A DNA stretch of 64,000 nucleotides, from NCBI RefSeq assembly GCF_000725125.1, contig NZ_JFCB01000006.1, forward strand, positions 62,001-126,000, written 5' to 3'. Below the pieces are notes generated by a model that saw only the letters and a list, made by a program, of their open reading frames with translations, did not search any database and was not told where the DNA came from. Of the stretch, positions 17,534-25,798 are shown one piece after another. Origin of the DNA: Streptomyces toyocaensis (GTDB lineage Bacteria > Actinomycetota > Actinomycetes > Streptomycetales > Streptomycetaceae). A program made the position numbers and the translations under genes. The stretch's first letter is position 1; each line of letters starts with the position of its first letter.

Positions 17534-17553
17534 GTCGCCCTCCTCGGCGTGGG

Positions 17554-18351
17554 CTACTGCTTGTCGAAGCGCGGGGTGTCCTGCGGCTGCTGCCGGGGCT
17601 GCTGCGACGCGTCGCCGCCCTCGATGGCCTGTCGGTCACCGGCGTCGCCTCCGGCCAGCTCGGCCTTCATCCGCTGCAGTTCCAGCTCCACATCCGTACC
17701 ACCGGAGAGCCGGTCCAGCTCGGCCTGGATGTCGTCCTTGTGCATCCCGGACTGGTCGTCCAGGGCCCCGGAGGCGAGCAGTTCGTCGATCGCGCCGGCC
17801 CGCGCCTGGAGCTGGGCGGTCTTGTCCTCGGCACGCTGGATCGCCAGCCCGACGTCGCCCATCTCCTCGGAGATGCCGGAGAAGGCCTCGCCGATCCGGG
17901 TCTGCGCCTGGGCGGCGGTGTAGGTGGCCTTGATGGTCTCCTTCTTGGTGCGGAAGGCGTCCACCTTGGCCTGGAGGCGCTGGGCCGCCAGGGTGAGCTT
18001 CTCCTCCTCGCCCTGCAGCGTGGCGTGCTGCGTCTCCAGGTCCGTCACCTGCTGCTGGAGCGCGGCGCGGCGGGAGAGCGCCTCGCGCGCCAGGTCCTCA
18101 CGGCCGAGCGCGAGCGCCTTGCGGCCCTGGTCCTCCAGCTTGCCCGACTGGGACTGGAGCTGGTTGAGCTGGAGCTCCAGCCGCTTGCGGGAGGTCGCCA
18201 CGTCGGCGACGCCGCGACGGACCTTCTGGAGCAGCTCCAGCTGCTTCTGGTACGAGTAATCGAGGGTCTCGCGCGGGTCCTCGGCCCGGTCAAGGGCCTT
18301 GTTCGCCTTCGCGCGGAAGATCATCCCCATACGCTTCATGACACCGCTCAT
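17554..18351 (-). CDS. pspA: Phage-shock protein A (PspA/IM30, ESCRT-III-like)
   Basis: Membrane-repair coiled-coil protein of 265 residues. The N-terminus MSGVMKRMGMIFRAKANKAL contains the amphipathic helix that binds stressed membranes, then long heptad-rich helices to about residue 215, and a Gln/Asp-rich disordered tail ending PRFDKQ. The ATG at 18351 was chosen for conservation; ATG at 18339 is an alternative and a longer upstream frame is not protein-like. The divergent gene starts 294 bp away. Actinobacterial PspA is typically stress-induced; I see no confident regulator site here. Confidence 0.92.
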   Translation of the reverse strand: MSGVMKRMGMIFRAKANKALDRAEDPRETLDYSYQKQLELLQKVRRGVADVATSRKRLELQLNQLQSQSGKLEDQGRKALALGREDLAREALSRRAALQQQVTDLETQHATLQGEEEKLTLAAQRLQAKVDAFRTKKETIKATYTAAQAQTRIGEAFSGISEEMGDVGLAIQRAEDKTAQLQARAGAIDELLASGALDDQSGMHKDDIQAELDRLSGGTDVELELQRMKAELAGGDAGDRQAIEGGDASQQPRQQPQDTPRFDKQ

Positions 18352-18515
18352 GGGCTTCGCGCGCCCCCTTCTGACCGACTCCAGCTCCAGCACCTGCGAC
18401 AGAACCCACAGTACGGGCCCTGCGTCCATTACCGCACTGTTCGGGGACGGATGCGCTCATCCCCAAGGACGACTGAGTCCCCTTCCGATCCGGCGTAGGG
18501 AGTAGGTGGTCCCCG

Positions 18516-18533
18516 GGGCCGGCCGGCCGGCCC
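18516..18533. repeat. Perfect GGCC-rich palindrome in the pspA divergent spacer
   Basis: GGGCCGGCCGGCCGGCCC is an 18-bp perfect palindrome made of a GGCC repeat. It lies in the 294-bp spacer between pspA and the DUF3043 gene, which holds no other gene. It may be simple-sequence drift rather than a binding site. Confidence 0.4.
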
Positions 18534-18631
18534 GCCCGGAGATCCGCGCAACGTCCCCTCTGTCCTTTTGGAGACGTCCGGTGTTGCCGGATCGTTCCCC
18601 ACGGGGCTGGGGTCCAACCCCGGGCACCCCG

Positions 18632-18645
18632 TACCCTTGGGTTTT
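18632..18645 (+). promoter_or_regulatory. -10 box of a probable leaderless promoter
   Basis: TACCCT (18632-18637) lies 8 bp before the GTG start at 18646, and no Shine-Dalgarno sequence is present. This spacing is typical of actinomycete leaderless transcripts, in which transcription starts at the start codon. Confidence 0.55.
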
Positions 18646-19245
18646 GTGTTCCGTAGCCGTGCCAAGGAAGAGAAGGCATCGGTCGCCGACAAGGCGACGG
18701 TGACCGACTCCAAGCAGACCCGTCACCCGGAGGCCCCCAAGGGCCGCCCCACACCCAAGCGCAGCGTGGCCCAGTCGCAGCGCCGCAGCGTGGCCAACAC
18801 GTCGATGACGCGCAAGGAGGCCGCCAAGCGGCAGCGTGAGGAGCGCCGTGCCGCGCTGGAGCGCCAGCGCCAGGCGCTGGCCAGCGGCGACGAGCGCTAT
18901 CTGCCCGCCCGTGACAAGGGGCCGGTGCGCCGGCTGGCGCGCGACTTCGTGGACTCGCGGTTCAACATCGCGGAGTACTTCCTGCCGATGGCCGTGGTCA
19001 TCCTGGTCCTGAGCATGGTCCCGGTGCCCCAGCTGCAGAACGTCGCGCTGCTGCTGTGGCTGGTGGTCATCGTGATGATCGTGCTCGACTCGTTCGTCAC
19101 CGGTTTCCGGCTGAAGAAGCGGCTGGCCGAGCGCTTCCCGGACGACAACCGGCGCGGCGCGGTGGCCTACGCCCTGATGCGCTCGCTCCAGATGCGCCGG
19201 CTGCGGCTGCCCAAGCCCCAGGTCAAGCGCGGGGAGCGGCCCTGA
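18646..19245 (+). CDS. DUF3043 membrane protein
   Basis: Conserved actinobacterial protein of 199 residues. The N-terminal ~100 residues are highly charged and disordered (KEEKASVADKATVTDSK, RRSVANTSMTRKEAAKRQREERRAALERQRQ). Two hydrophobic segments follow at about 115-133 (AVVILVLSMVPVPQ) and 137-156 (ALLLWLVVIVMIVLDSF). A basic C-terminus ends the protein. The GTG at 18646 is supported by the adjacent -10-like box and by the family start MFRSRAK; a longer frame upstream lacks conservation. Its stop overlaps the start of the next gene. Function unknown. Confidence 0.85.
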   Translation: MFRSRAKEEKASVADKATVTDSKQTRHPEAPKGRPTPKRSVAQSQRRSVANTSMTRKEAAKRQREERRAALERQRQALASGDERYLPARDKGPVRRLARDFVDSRFNIAEYFLPMAVVILVLSMVPVPQLQNVALLLWLVVIVMIVLDSFVTGFRLKKRLAERFPDDNRRGAVAYALMRSLQMRRLRLPKPQVKRGERP

Positions 19246-19988
19246 GCACCACGCCGTTCGCCGCCGGCGCGGCACCGGACCGGCTCGGCGGTCTGCGCGA
19301 CGTCGTCCGGGAGGAGCTGGTGGCCCGCCAGCTGGAGGAGCAGATAGTCGGGCGCTTCCCCGTCGGACGGCGGCTGCGGGTGCTCGACGTGGGCATGGGC
19401 CGGGGTGCGCAGGCGCTCCGGCTGGTGCGGGCCGGTCACCACGTGACCGGCGTCGAACAGGACGCGGCGATGATCGCGACCGTGCGGGAGGCGCTCGCCG
19501 GGCAGCCGGAGGGCGTCCGGGAGCGGATGCGGATCATCGAGGGCCAGGCCGGGGACACCGGCGTGCACTTCCTCCCGGGCAGCTTCGACGTGGTGCTGTG
19601 TCATGGCGTGCTCATGGACGTGCAGGATCCGGACGCGCTGCTGGCCGGCGTGGCCAGGATGCTGGCGCCCGGCGGGCTCCTGTCCCTGCTGGTGCGCAAC
19701 GACGACGCGCCGGCGATGCGGCCGGGCCTGTCCGGCGACTGGGCCGGGGCGCTGGCGGGCTTCCGCACGGCGGCGTACGGGCTGAAGCGGCTGACGTCGA
19801 CCCTCGCGGGCATCGGGGCGCCGCTGCACACCTGGTACGGCGTGCGGGTCTTCACCGACACGGCGGCGGACGGCGAACCGCTCCCGGACGACCTGGACGC
19901 CCTGCTCGCGGTCGAGGAGCGCGCCGGCCGCACGGACCCCTACCGGGGGGTGGCGGCGCTGCTGCACCTGTGCGGGGTACGGGGCTGA
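19242..19988 (+). CDS. Class I SAM-dependent methyltransferase with probable CTG start
   Basis: The Rossmann motif I is clear: LRVLDVGMGRGAQALRLVRAG, then motif II HVTGVEQD, and FDVVLCHGVLMDVQDPDALL as motif IV. The protein of 248 residues is followed by no second domain. No ATG or GTG lies near the expected N-terminus. CTG at 19242 is preceded by GGGGAG with 5 bp spacing and overlaps the previous TGA as CTGA, so a CTG start coupled to the DUF3043 gene fits best. A downstream GTG would cut into conserved helix residues. The substrate is not predictable. Confidence 0.75.
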   Translation: MSTTPFAAGAAPDRLGGLRDVVREELVARQLEEQIVGRFPVGRRLRVLDVGMGRGAQALRLVRAGHHVTGVEQDAAMIATVREALAGQPEGVRERMRIIEGQAGDTGVHFLPGSFDVVLCHGVLMDVQDPDALLAGVARMLAPGGLLSLLVRNDDAPAMRPGLSGDWAGALAGFRTAAYGLKRLTSTLAGIGAPLHTWYGVRVFTDTAADGEPLPDDLDALLAVEERAGRTDPYRGVAALLHLCGVRG

Positions 19989-19994
19989 GGGCCC

Positions 19995-20030
19995 CGCGCC
20001 CCTGAGGGACGCGGGGAACCGCGCGAGCGG
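19995..20030. repeat. Dispersed Streptomyces intergenic element, copy C (inverted)
   Basis: The sequence contains CCCCTGAGGGACGCGGGGAA then CCGCGCGAGC, the reverse complement of the core seen at 407, 24045 and 35119. It separates two convergent genes. Confidence 0.6.
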
Positions 20031-20045
20031 CTGCCCCGGAGGGGC

Positions 20046-20273
20046 TCACGCCTCTTCCGCGGCCGCCTCCTGAGCGTGGAGGCTCATCGGGCCGTAGATC
20101 TCCGTGGTGTCCTCCAGCAGTCGTACCTGGTCGGCGCCGCCCTCCGCGAGGGCCTTCCAGTTCTCCCCGATCCAGGACTCGGCGTCCCCCTGTGTGGGGA
20201 ACTCCTCCGGCGGCACCGCGGGCTCGACCTGCGTCCCGTCGGCCTTCTCGAACCGCCACGTCCATGCCGCCAT
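20046..20273 (-). CDS. Small conserved hypothetical protein (75 aa)
   Basis: Begins MAAWTWRFEKADGTQVEP with GGGAGG six bases upstream of ATG 20273, so this start was preferred over the upstream ATG at 20300. The 75-residue acidic protein has an aromatic N-terminus, a helical GDAESWIGENWKALAEGGADQVRLLED segment and an Ala/Glu-rich tail. It looks like a soluble two-layer domain, and similar proteins are common in Streptomyces. It is divergent from the cobU fusion gene. Function unknown. Confidence 0.7.
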   Translation of the reverse strand: MAAWTWRFEKADGTQVEPAVPPEEFPTQGDAESWIGENWKALAEGGADQVRLLEDTTEIYGPMSLHAQEAAAEEA

Positions 20274-20389
20274 GTACGCCTCCCATGGGTATGACCACAC
20301 TGCACGACAGAAGCCGGATCCCGGTCCGGCTCCCGACCAAGAGCGTAGTCGGACGGGCAGCGCCTGTGGGGGCGGGTGAGAATCGGGGC

Positions 20390-21589
20390 GTGGAACTGAC
20401 TCTGCTCGGCACCGGTGCCCCCGCGGGACTGCCCCGCCCCGACTGTCCCTGCGCCGCGTGCGCGTCCGCGCTCGGTGCGGACGCGCGGGCCGCCACCTCG
20501 GTGCTGGTGGACGGGGCGCTGCTGCTCGACCTCACGCCGGGCGCGGCGTTCGCGGCCGCCCGTGCCGGGCGTTCGCTGGGTGGCGTGCGCCAGGTGCTGC
20601 TGTCGCACCCGCACCACGGCCCCGCGGTCGAGGTGCCGGCCGGGGTGCCGCAGCCGGGACGGGTGCCGGACGGGCGGGAGCTGGCGCTGCTGACGGGCCA
20701 TCGGGTGCGGGCCGTGGCGCTGGACGCGCCCGGTACCGGGTACGCGGTGACCGGCCCGGACGGGCAGCGGCTGCTGTACCTCCCGCCGGGCGGGGCGCCG
20801 GCCGGGCTGGAAGGGCCGGCCGAGTCGTACGCCATGGTGCTGCTGGACGTCGTGGGGCGTCCGGACGCGCTGGCGAGGCTGCGGGAGGTGGGCGCGGTCG
20901 GCCCGACCACGGATGTCGTCGCCGTCCACCTGGACCACGACGTGCCGCCGGGCGCGGAGTCGCGGCGCCGGCTCGCGGCGGCCGGGGCGCGTGCCGTGCC
21001 GGACGGGACCACGCTGGAGGTGGGCGCCTACGAGGACGTGCCCGACGTGCCGCGGCGGACGCTGGTGCTGGGCGGGGCCCGTTCGGGCAAGTCGGTGGAG
21101 GCCGAGCGGCGGCTGGAGTCGTTCCCGGAGGTGCTGTACGTGGCGACCGGCGGGTCGCGCAACGGGGACACCGAGTGGGCGGCGCGGGTGTCGGCGCACC
21201 AGGACCGCCGGCCGGGGTCGTGGCGGACCGTCGAGACGTGCGATCTGGTGCCGCTGCTGAAGGACGACGGGCCGCCGTTGCTGGTGGACTGCCTGTCGTT
21301 GTGGCTGACGGACGCGATGGACTCCGTGGGCGCGTGGGACGACGCGGAGTGGGCGGACGGCGGGGAGCGGGCGCTGCGGGGGCGGGTGCGGGCGCTGACG
21401 GACGCGGTGCGCGAGACCCGGCGGACGGTGGTCGCGGTGTCCAACGAGGTGGGTTCGGGCATCGTGCCCGCCACCGCGTCCGGCCGCCGGTACCGGGACG
21501 AACTGGGGCGGCTGAACGCGGCGTTCGCGCAGGAGTGCGAGCAGGTGCTGCTGGTGGTGGCGGGGCAGGCCGTCGTCCTGCGGGGGTGA
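20390..21589 (+). CDS. cobU: Bifunctional cobinamide kinase/guanylyltransferase CobU with N-terminal beta-lactamase-like domain
   Basis: The C-terminal half (about 223-399) is CobU: P-loop GGARSGKS (228-235), active-site His in VSAHQDRRPGSW and the NEVGSGIVP motif. It phosphorylates adenosylcobinamide and transfers GMP in late cobalamin synthesis. The N-terminal ~215 residues follow a metallo-beta-lactamase pattern (MELTLLGTGAPAGLPRPDCPC). The metal motif is reduced to SHPHHGPAV instead of HxHxDH, so hydrolase activity is doubtful. GTG 20390 was chosen by fit to the domain start; GTG 20366 in frame is an alternative. cobT and cobS lie within 5 kb. Confidence 0.9.
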   Translation: MELTLLGTGAPAGLPRPDCPCAACASALGADARAATSVLVDGALLLDLTPGAAFAAARAGRSLGGVRQVLLSHPHHGPAVEVPAGVPQPGRVPDGRELALLTGHRVRAVALDAPGTGYAVTGPDGQRLLYLPPGGAPAGLEGPAESYAMVLLDVVGRPDALARLREVGAVGPTTDVVAVHLDHDVPPGAESRRRLAAAGARAVPDGTTLEVGAYEDVPDVPRRTLVLGGARSGKSVEAERRLESFPEVLYVATGGSRNGDTEWAARVSAHQDRRPGSWRTVETCDLVPLLKDDGPPLLVDCLSLWLTDAMDSVGAWDDAEWADGGERALRGRVRALTDAVRETRRTVVAVSNEVGSGIVPATASGRRYRDELGRLNAAFAQECEQVLLVVAGQAVVLRG

Positions 21590-21601
21590 CGGGGGGGGCG
21601 G

Positions 21602-22645
21602 TCACGGCTTGCGCGCGATGATCCGGTAGGCGTTGGCGAACGGGGTGTGGCGCACCACGGGCGCCAGGGCCAGGTCGGTCAGCGCGGCGGCGGCCACGAG
21701 CGGGATGCCCGCGCGGAGCAGCACGGTGCGCAGGTGCCGCCGGAACGCGGACGGCGGGACGGCACGCCAGGGGGTGTCCGGGGCGGGGAGGGTCTGGGAG
21801 AGGGCGAGGGCGGTCAGTCCGGCCAGGTCGTGCGGCACGTGCGCGGCCCGGTGCCCGGCGGTGACGAGCGCGCAGCCGCGCTCCTCGAGTTCGGCCCGGA
21901 GGTTGCGCCGGGGCATCAGGTGCAGTCGGCGGGGCTGGTCGTAGGGCAGCCACCAGCGGCCGAACAGGGCGGCGAACACGCAGCGCGGGTCCAGGGTCTC
22001 GATGAGCAGGTGGCCGCCGGGCCGCAGGGCGTCGAGGGCCGCGTGGAGTTCCGCGCGGGGGTCCGTGGTGTGTTCCAGGTGGTGCAGCAGGCTGACCACG
22101 TCGTAGCGGCCGGCCAGCCCGGCCATGACCCGCGGGTCGGTCAGCGGACCGATGTGCGCCTCGTCGACACGGCCGAGCGCACGGGCCTTCTCGACGCGCG
22201 CGGTGAGGTCGGTCCCGTCGAAGGCGGTGTAGGGGAAGTACTCCCGCGCGGTCTGCGGGAAGTGGGCGAGTCCGGTGCCGACGTCCAGCCAGCTCTCCGG
22301 TTCCCCGAAAGGCAGCATCGCGCGGGCGGCCGCGCGGCGGCGGCGCCGTACGGCGTGCAGGGCGAGCACGCGTTCGGTGGCGGGGTCGCGGGGGGCGCCG
22401 CGCACGGCCCGCCGGTAGAAGGCGAGGCCCTCGGCCGTGAGGCGGGGGTTCTGGAAGGTGTGTCCGCAGTCCCGGCACTCGTCGACGGTGAACAGGCCGG
22501 GCCGGTGCCGGCGCAGGTCACCGGTTCTCAGCCGGTTGCGCAGCCGCGCGGAGCCGCACCAGGGGCAGTCCGCGCGGCGCGGCTCGTGGACCCGCTTGGA
22601 GCCGTGCGGGGCGGGGATCGCGGAGTCTGGGGTGGGCGCGGACAT
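21602..22645 (-). CDS. SAM-dependent methyltransferase with N-terminal zinc ribbon
   Basis: 347 residues, ATG 22645 preceded by GGGAG. The N-terminus has four cysteines in two pairs (CPWCGSARL...ECRDCGHTF), a rubredoxin-like zinc ribbon. SAM-binding motif I is SWLDVGTGLAHFPQTA, then FDGTDLT and DVVSLLHHLEHTTDPRAEL. The C-terminal ~60 residues contain a hydrophobic segment (AGIPLVAAAALTDLALAPVV) that may sit on the membrane. The zinc-ribbon plus Methyltransf_11 arrangement is common in sugar or surface-polymer modification. It points away from cobT and is probably unrelated to cobalamin synthesis. Confidence 0.8.
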   Translation of the reverse strand: MSAPTPDSAIPAPHGSKRVHEPRRADCPWCGSARLRNRLRTGDLRRHRPGLFTVDECRDCGHTFQNPRLTAEGLAFYRRAVRGAPRDPATERVLALHAVRRRRRAAARAMLPFGEPESWLDVGTGLAHFPQTAREYFPYTAFDGTDLTARVEKARALGRVDEAHIGPLTDPRVMAGLAGRYDVVSLLHHLEHTTDPRAELHAALDALRPGGHLLIETLDPRCVFAALFGRWWLPYDQPRRLHLMPRRNLRAELEERGCALVTAGHRAAHVPHDLAGLTALALSQTLPAPDTPWRAVPPSAFRRHLRTVLLRAGIPLVAAAALTDLALAPVVRHTPFANAYRIIARKP

Positions 22646-22868
22646 GGGCGGCTCCCGGCGTGAGGAGGGACGGCGCGGAGGTGGTGCGCGGGCGGGCGCG
22701 GGACAGGGCGGACCATCGGACGATGTCCGGCAATCAGAGCAAAACGTTACGTAGGGGATGGCCTTCCGGAGTGGACCGGCGCCGGGGTGGCGTGGTGGGG
22801 GTGAGACCGCGTGCGCGGGGCTGACCGGTGCCGCGTGGTGTTCGATCAGTGCCGGTACTGTTCGGCGA

Positions 22869-23936
22869 ATGAGCTCGCTTGACATCGACGACTTCACCGA
22901 TCTGATCGAGCGTCCGGACGGCGGGGTGCGCCGCGACGCCGAGGCGCACCGGGAGCGCCGGGCCGTGCCGCCCGGATCGCTGGGCCGTCTCGACGACCTG
23001 GGTGAGTGGCTGGCGGCGGCGCAGTCCGCGGTGCCGGTGCGGCCGATCGAGCGGCCGAAGGTGGTGCTCTTCGCGGGCGATCACGGGATCGCCGAGCTGG
23101 GTGTCTCCGCGCGGGTCGCGGGCAGCGCCGTGGAGCTGGTGCGGGAGGTGCTGGCGGGCGGCCGTCCGGTGTCCGTGCTGGCGCGGCGGCTCGGCGTGCC
23201 GGTGCGGGTGGTCGACATGGCCCTGGACTGCGATCCCGGGGCGCTGCCCGAGGACGTCGTACGGCACCGGGTGCGGCGGGGCAGCGGGCGCATCGACATC
23301 GAGGACGCGCTGAGCCCGCAGGAGGCCGAGGCGGCGTTCCGCGCGGGGATGGCCGTGGCCGACGAGGAGGCCGACTCCGGGACCGATCTGGTGGTGCTCG
23401 GTGACGTGAGCGTGGGCGGGACCACCGCGGCGGGCGTGCTGGTGGCCGCGCTGTGCGGGACGGACGCGTCGGTGGTGACCGGGCGCGGGGGGCTGGCGAT
23501 CGACGACCTGGCGTGGATGCGCAAGTGCGCGGCGATCCGTGACGCGCTGCGGCGGGCGCGGCCGGTGCTGGGCGACCAGTTGCGGCTGCTGGCGACGGTG
23601 GGCGGGGCCGACCTGACCGCGATGACGGGGTTCCTGCTGCAGTCCGCGGTGCGGAAGACGCCGGTCGTGCTGGACGGGGTCGTGACGGCGGCGTGCGCGC
23701 TGGTGGCGCAGCGGGTGGCGTTCAGGTCGCCGGACTGGTGGCTGGCGGCGCATGCGAGCGGGGAGCCGGGGCAGGCGAAGGCGCTGGACCGGATGGCCCT
23801 GGAGCCGCTGCTGTCGCAGGGGGTCACCGTGGGGGAGGGCACGGGTGCGTTGCTGGCCCTTCCGTTGGTGCAGTCGGCCGCGGCGCTGGCGGCGGAGCTG
23901 CCGGAGCGTCCGGTGGAGCCTGCGAAGTCCGAGTGA
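22869..23936 (+). CDS. cobT: Nicotinate-nucleotide-dimethylbenzimidazole phosphoribosyltransferase (CobT)
   Basis: Makes alpha-ribazole phosphate for the lower ligand of cobalamin. Recognised by RRAVPPGSLGRLDDLGEWLA at the N-terminus, the FAGDHGIAELGVSARV loop, the glycine-rich VSVGGTTAAGVLVAAL stretch and the C-terminal GVTVGEGTGALLALPL with the catalytic Glu. At 355 residues it is a normal length. ATG 22869 starts MSSLDIDDF; the longer frame upstream is not conserved. cobU and cobS flank it, so the late pathway (U, T, S) is encoded here though not as one operon. Confidence 0.95.
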   Translation: MSSLDIDDFTDLIERPDGGVRRDAEAHRERRAVPPGSLGRLDDLGEWLAAAQSAVPVRPIERPKVVLFAGDHGIAELGVSARVAGSAVELVREVLAGGRPVSVLARRLGVPVRVVDMALDCDPGALPEDVVRHRVRRGSGRIDIEDALSPQEAEAAFRAGMAVADEEADSGTDLVVLGDVSVGGTTAAGVLVAALCGTDASVVTGRGGLAIDDLAWMRKCAAIRDALRRARPVLGDQLRLLATVGGADLTAMTGFLLQSAVRKTPVVLDGVVTAACALVAQRVAFRSPDWWLAAHASGEPGQAKALDRMALEPLLSQGVTVGEGTGALLALPLVQSAAALAAELPERPVEPAKSE

Positions 23937-24044
23937 GCGGGGGGCAGGCGGGGGCTCCGACTCCCACTCGCCCCCGCCGCCCCTTCCCGTCCCGTCCTCC
24001 AGGGGCGCTGCCCTTCGACCCGGACGTGCGGGCGGGTGGGGGTT

Positions 24045-24075
24045 GCTCGCGCGGTTCCCCGCGCCCCCGAGGGGC
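24045..24075. repeat. Dispersed Streptomyces intergenic element, copy D
   Basis: GCTCGCGCGGTTCCCCGCGC then CCCCGAGGGGCG repeats the core found at 407 and 35119, here with its hairpin CCCCGAGGGG. It lies between convergent cobT and a membrane-protein gene. The rest of the spacer (23937-24044) holds no gene. Confidence 0.6.
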
Positions 24076-24099
24076 GGGCGTTGGCCGGCTGGGGGTTCG

Positions 24100-24858
24100 T
24101 CAGCCCCGGTCCAGGGGGCGGGGTGGGTCCGGTTTGCCGCCGATCCAGTCCTGGAAGGCCCGGCGGGGGCCGGACCACCGGCGGTCGTGGTGGTAGGCAC
24201 GCAGGATGGACCTGGCCCGCGCCCGGGGCCGCCGCCGGTAGAAGCGCTTGGCCCAGGGCGACTCCGGCCGGGCCAGCCGCAGCGAGCCGGCCAGCGCCAC
24301 GGCCGGGATGATCACTCCGAAGACGGCGATCCGCGCCTTGCCCTTGCTCAGCGCGATCAGCGAGAAGAGGAAGTTCACGGCGACACTCCCGGCGACGCCC
24401 GCGCGGTTCTGGAGTTCGTCCTCGGACAGGTCGTTCACACCGAACGGCGTGAAACCGGCCAGCAGCAGTCCGACCAGCGCGGCGGTGAGGACGACCATCT
24501 CCACGCTCTTGCGCCCGGCCTCGGTCCAGTAGACGTCGTCCAGGTGCAGGACGAGCGCGAACTCGTCCAGGACCAGTCCCGCGCCCATGCCGAAGATCAC
24601 CGCGCTGATGGCCGAACCGAAGCCGTGCCGGCCGCTCGCCACCGCGCCGAAGCCGCCGGCCACGATGAGGATGACCCCGGGCACCACGTGGTGGATGTGC
24701 ACCGAGCCGGCCGTGACGTTGCCGAACGGCCCTTTTCCTGCCCGGATCAGACGGGTGATCATCCGGGTGATCAGGAAGGTGAGGACGAAGGAGGCCAGCG
24801 CGAGGAGCAGCGGCAGCTTGCCCGGCTCGATGATGTTCCGGTCCAGCCAATGTCCCAT
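24100..24858 (-). CDS. Integral membrane protein, conserved in actinobacteria, unknown function
   Basis: 252 residues with about six hydrophobic segments (for example LLLALASFVLTFLITRMI, VVPGVILIVAGGFGAVASG, MVVLTAALVGLLLAGF, IAVFGVIIPAVALAG). Conserved-looking polar features are HIHHVVPG in a loop and EFALVLHLDDVYW, whose clustered His and Asp could bind metal. The C-terminus is strongly basic (RFYRRRPRARARSILRAYHHDRR). Divergent from cobS by 70 bp. I do not recognise a functional family. Confidence 0.75.
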   Translation of the reverse strand: MGHWLDRNIIEPGKLPLLLALASFVLTFLITRMITRLIRAGKGPFGNVTAGSVHIHHVVPGVILIVAGGFGAVASGRHGFGSAISAVIFGMGAGLVLDEFALVLHLDDVYWTEAGRKSVEMVVLTAALVGLLLAGFTPFGVNDLSEDELQNRAGVAGSVAVNFLFSLIALSKGKARIAVFGVIIPAVALAGSLRLARPESPWAKRFYRRRPRARARSILRAYHHDRRWSGPRRAFQDWIGGKPDPPRPLDRG

Positions 24859-24927
24859 ATGGGCACTTTATCCACACCTGTAGCAGGCGCCTCGGTGACC
24901 GGACGGTGAGCCGGGTAACCTGCGCCG

Positions 24928-25776
24928 GTGCCCGCGCCTTCCTCCCCCGAGACCCCCGAGACCCCGGGGACCCCCGAGGTCCCCGCGTCCGTCGAGTCCC
25001 CCGCGTCCGCCGCCGACGGCCTGCGCTTCGCCCTCGGCACGCTCACCGTGCTCCCGGTCCGGATCACCCGCTGGGACCGGCCGGCCGCACGCGCCGGGAT
25101 GCTGTGCGCACCCGTGGCCGGACTGGCGGTCGGCGCCGCGGCCGCGGCCGTGGGACTCCTGCTGCTGCTCCTCGGCGCGGGCACGCTGCTCGCCGCCGTC
25201 GCCACGGTCGCCGTCCCGGCCGTCCTGACCCGGGGTCTGCATCTCGACGGGCTCGCCGACACCGCGGACGGGCTCGGCAGCGCCAAGCCCGCCGAGGACG
25301 CACTGCGGATCATGAAGCAGTCGGACATCGGCCCGTTCGGCGTGCTCGCGCTGGTCCTCGTCCTGCTGGCCCAGGTGGCCGCGCTGGCGCAGGCGTACGG
25401 CGACGGCTGGGCGCGGGGCGCGTCGGCCGCCGTCGTGGCGGCGGTGGCGGCACGGCTCGCGCTCACCCTGGCCGCCCGGGCCGGTGTGCCGCCCGCCCGG
25501 CCGGAGGGGCTGGGCGCGGCGGTCGCGGGGACGGTACCGGTGGCGGGCGCGGTGGGCGCCGCGCTCGCGGTCGCCGGGCTCGCGGCGGCCGGCAGCGCGT
25601 TGCTGGGGGCGGAGGACGTCCTGCGTGCCGTGCTCGCGGTGGCGTCGGCCGTCGCCGCGGCCGAACTGCTGCTGCGGCACTGCGTGCGCCGTTTCGGCGG
25701 GGTGACCGGCGACGTGTTCGGCGGCCTCGCGGAGACCGCGGCGACGACCGCGCTCGTCGTGTCCTGCCTGGGCTGA
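24928..25776 (+). CDS. cobS: Adenosylcobinamide-GDP ribazoletransferase (CobS)
   Basis: Membrane enzyme that joins AdoCbi-GDP to alpha-ribazole as the last step of cobalamin assembly. The CobS signature is clear: LTRGLHLDGLADTADGLGS, with Asp residues for Mg2+, then RIMKQSDIGPFGVLALVL. Several hydrophobic helices follow. An unusual Thr/Pro/Glu-rich N-terminal tail (about 30 residues, SSPETPETPGTPEVPASV) precedes the conserved LRFALGTLTVLPV. The GTG at 24928 has no strong ribosome site, so translation could start a little further in. The protein is 282 residues. Confidence 0.93.
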   Translation: MPAPSSPETPETPGTPEVPASVESPASAADGLRFALGTLTVLPVRITRWDRPAARAGMLCAPVAGLAVGAAAAAVGLLLLLLGAGTLLAAVATVAVPAVLTRGLHLDGLADTADGLGSAKPAEDALRIMKQSDIGPFGVLALVLVLLAQVAALAQAYGDGWARGASAAVVAAVAARLALTLAARAGVPPARPEGLGAAVAGTVPVAGAVGAALAVAGLAAAGSALLGAEDVLRAVLAVASAVAAAELLLRHCVRRFGGVTGDVFGGLAETAATTALVVSCLG

Positions 25777-25798
25777 GGACCGGCGCGGCAGCGGTCCG

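Noticed and set aside
18605..18630. GGGGTCCAACCCC resembling a tRNA T-arm upstream of the DUF3043 gene
   Set aside because: Again no other tRNA arms exist around it; it is a short chance hairpin next to a promoter.
20366..20389. Upstream GTG as cobU start
   Set aside because: The extra eight residues do not fit the domain start, and the codon lacks a better ribosome site; GTG 20390 begins directly at the conserved strand.
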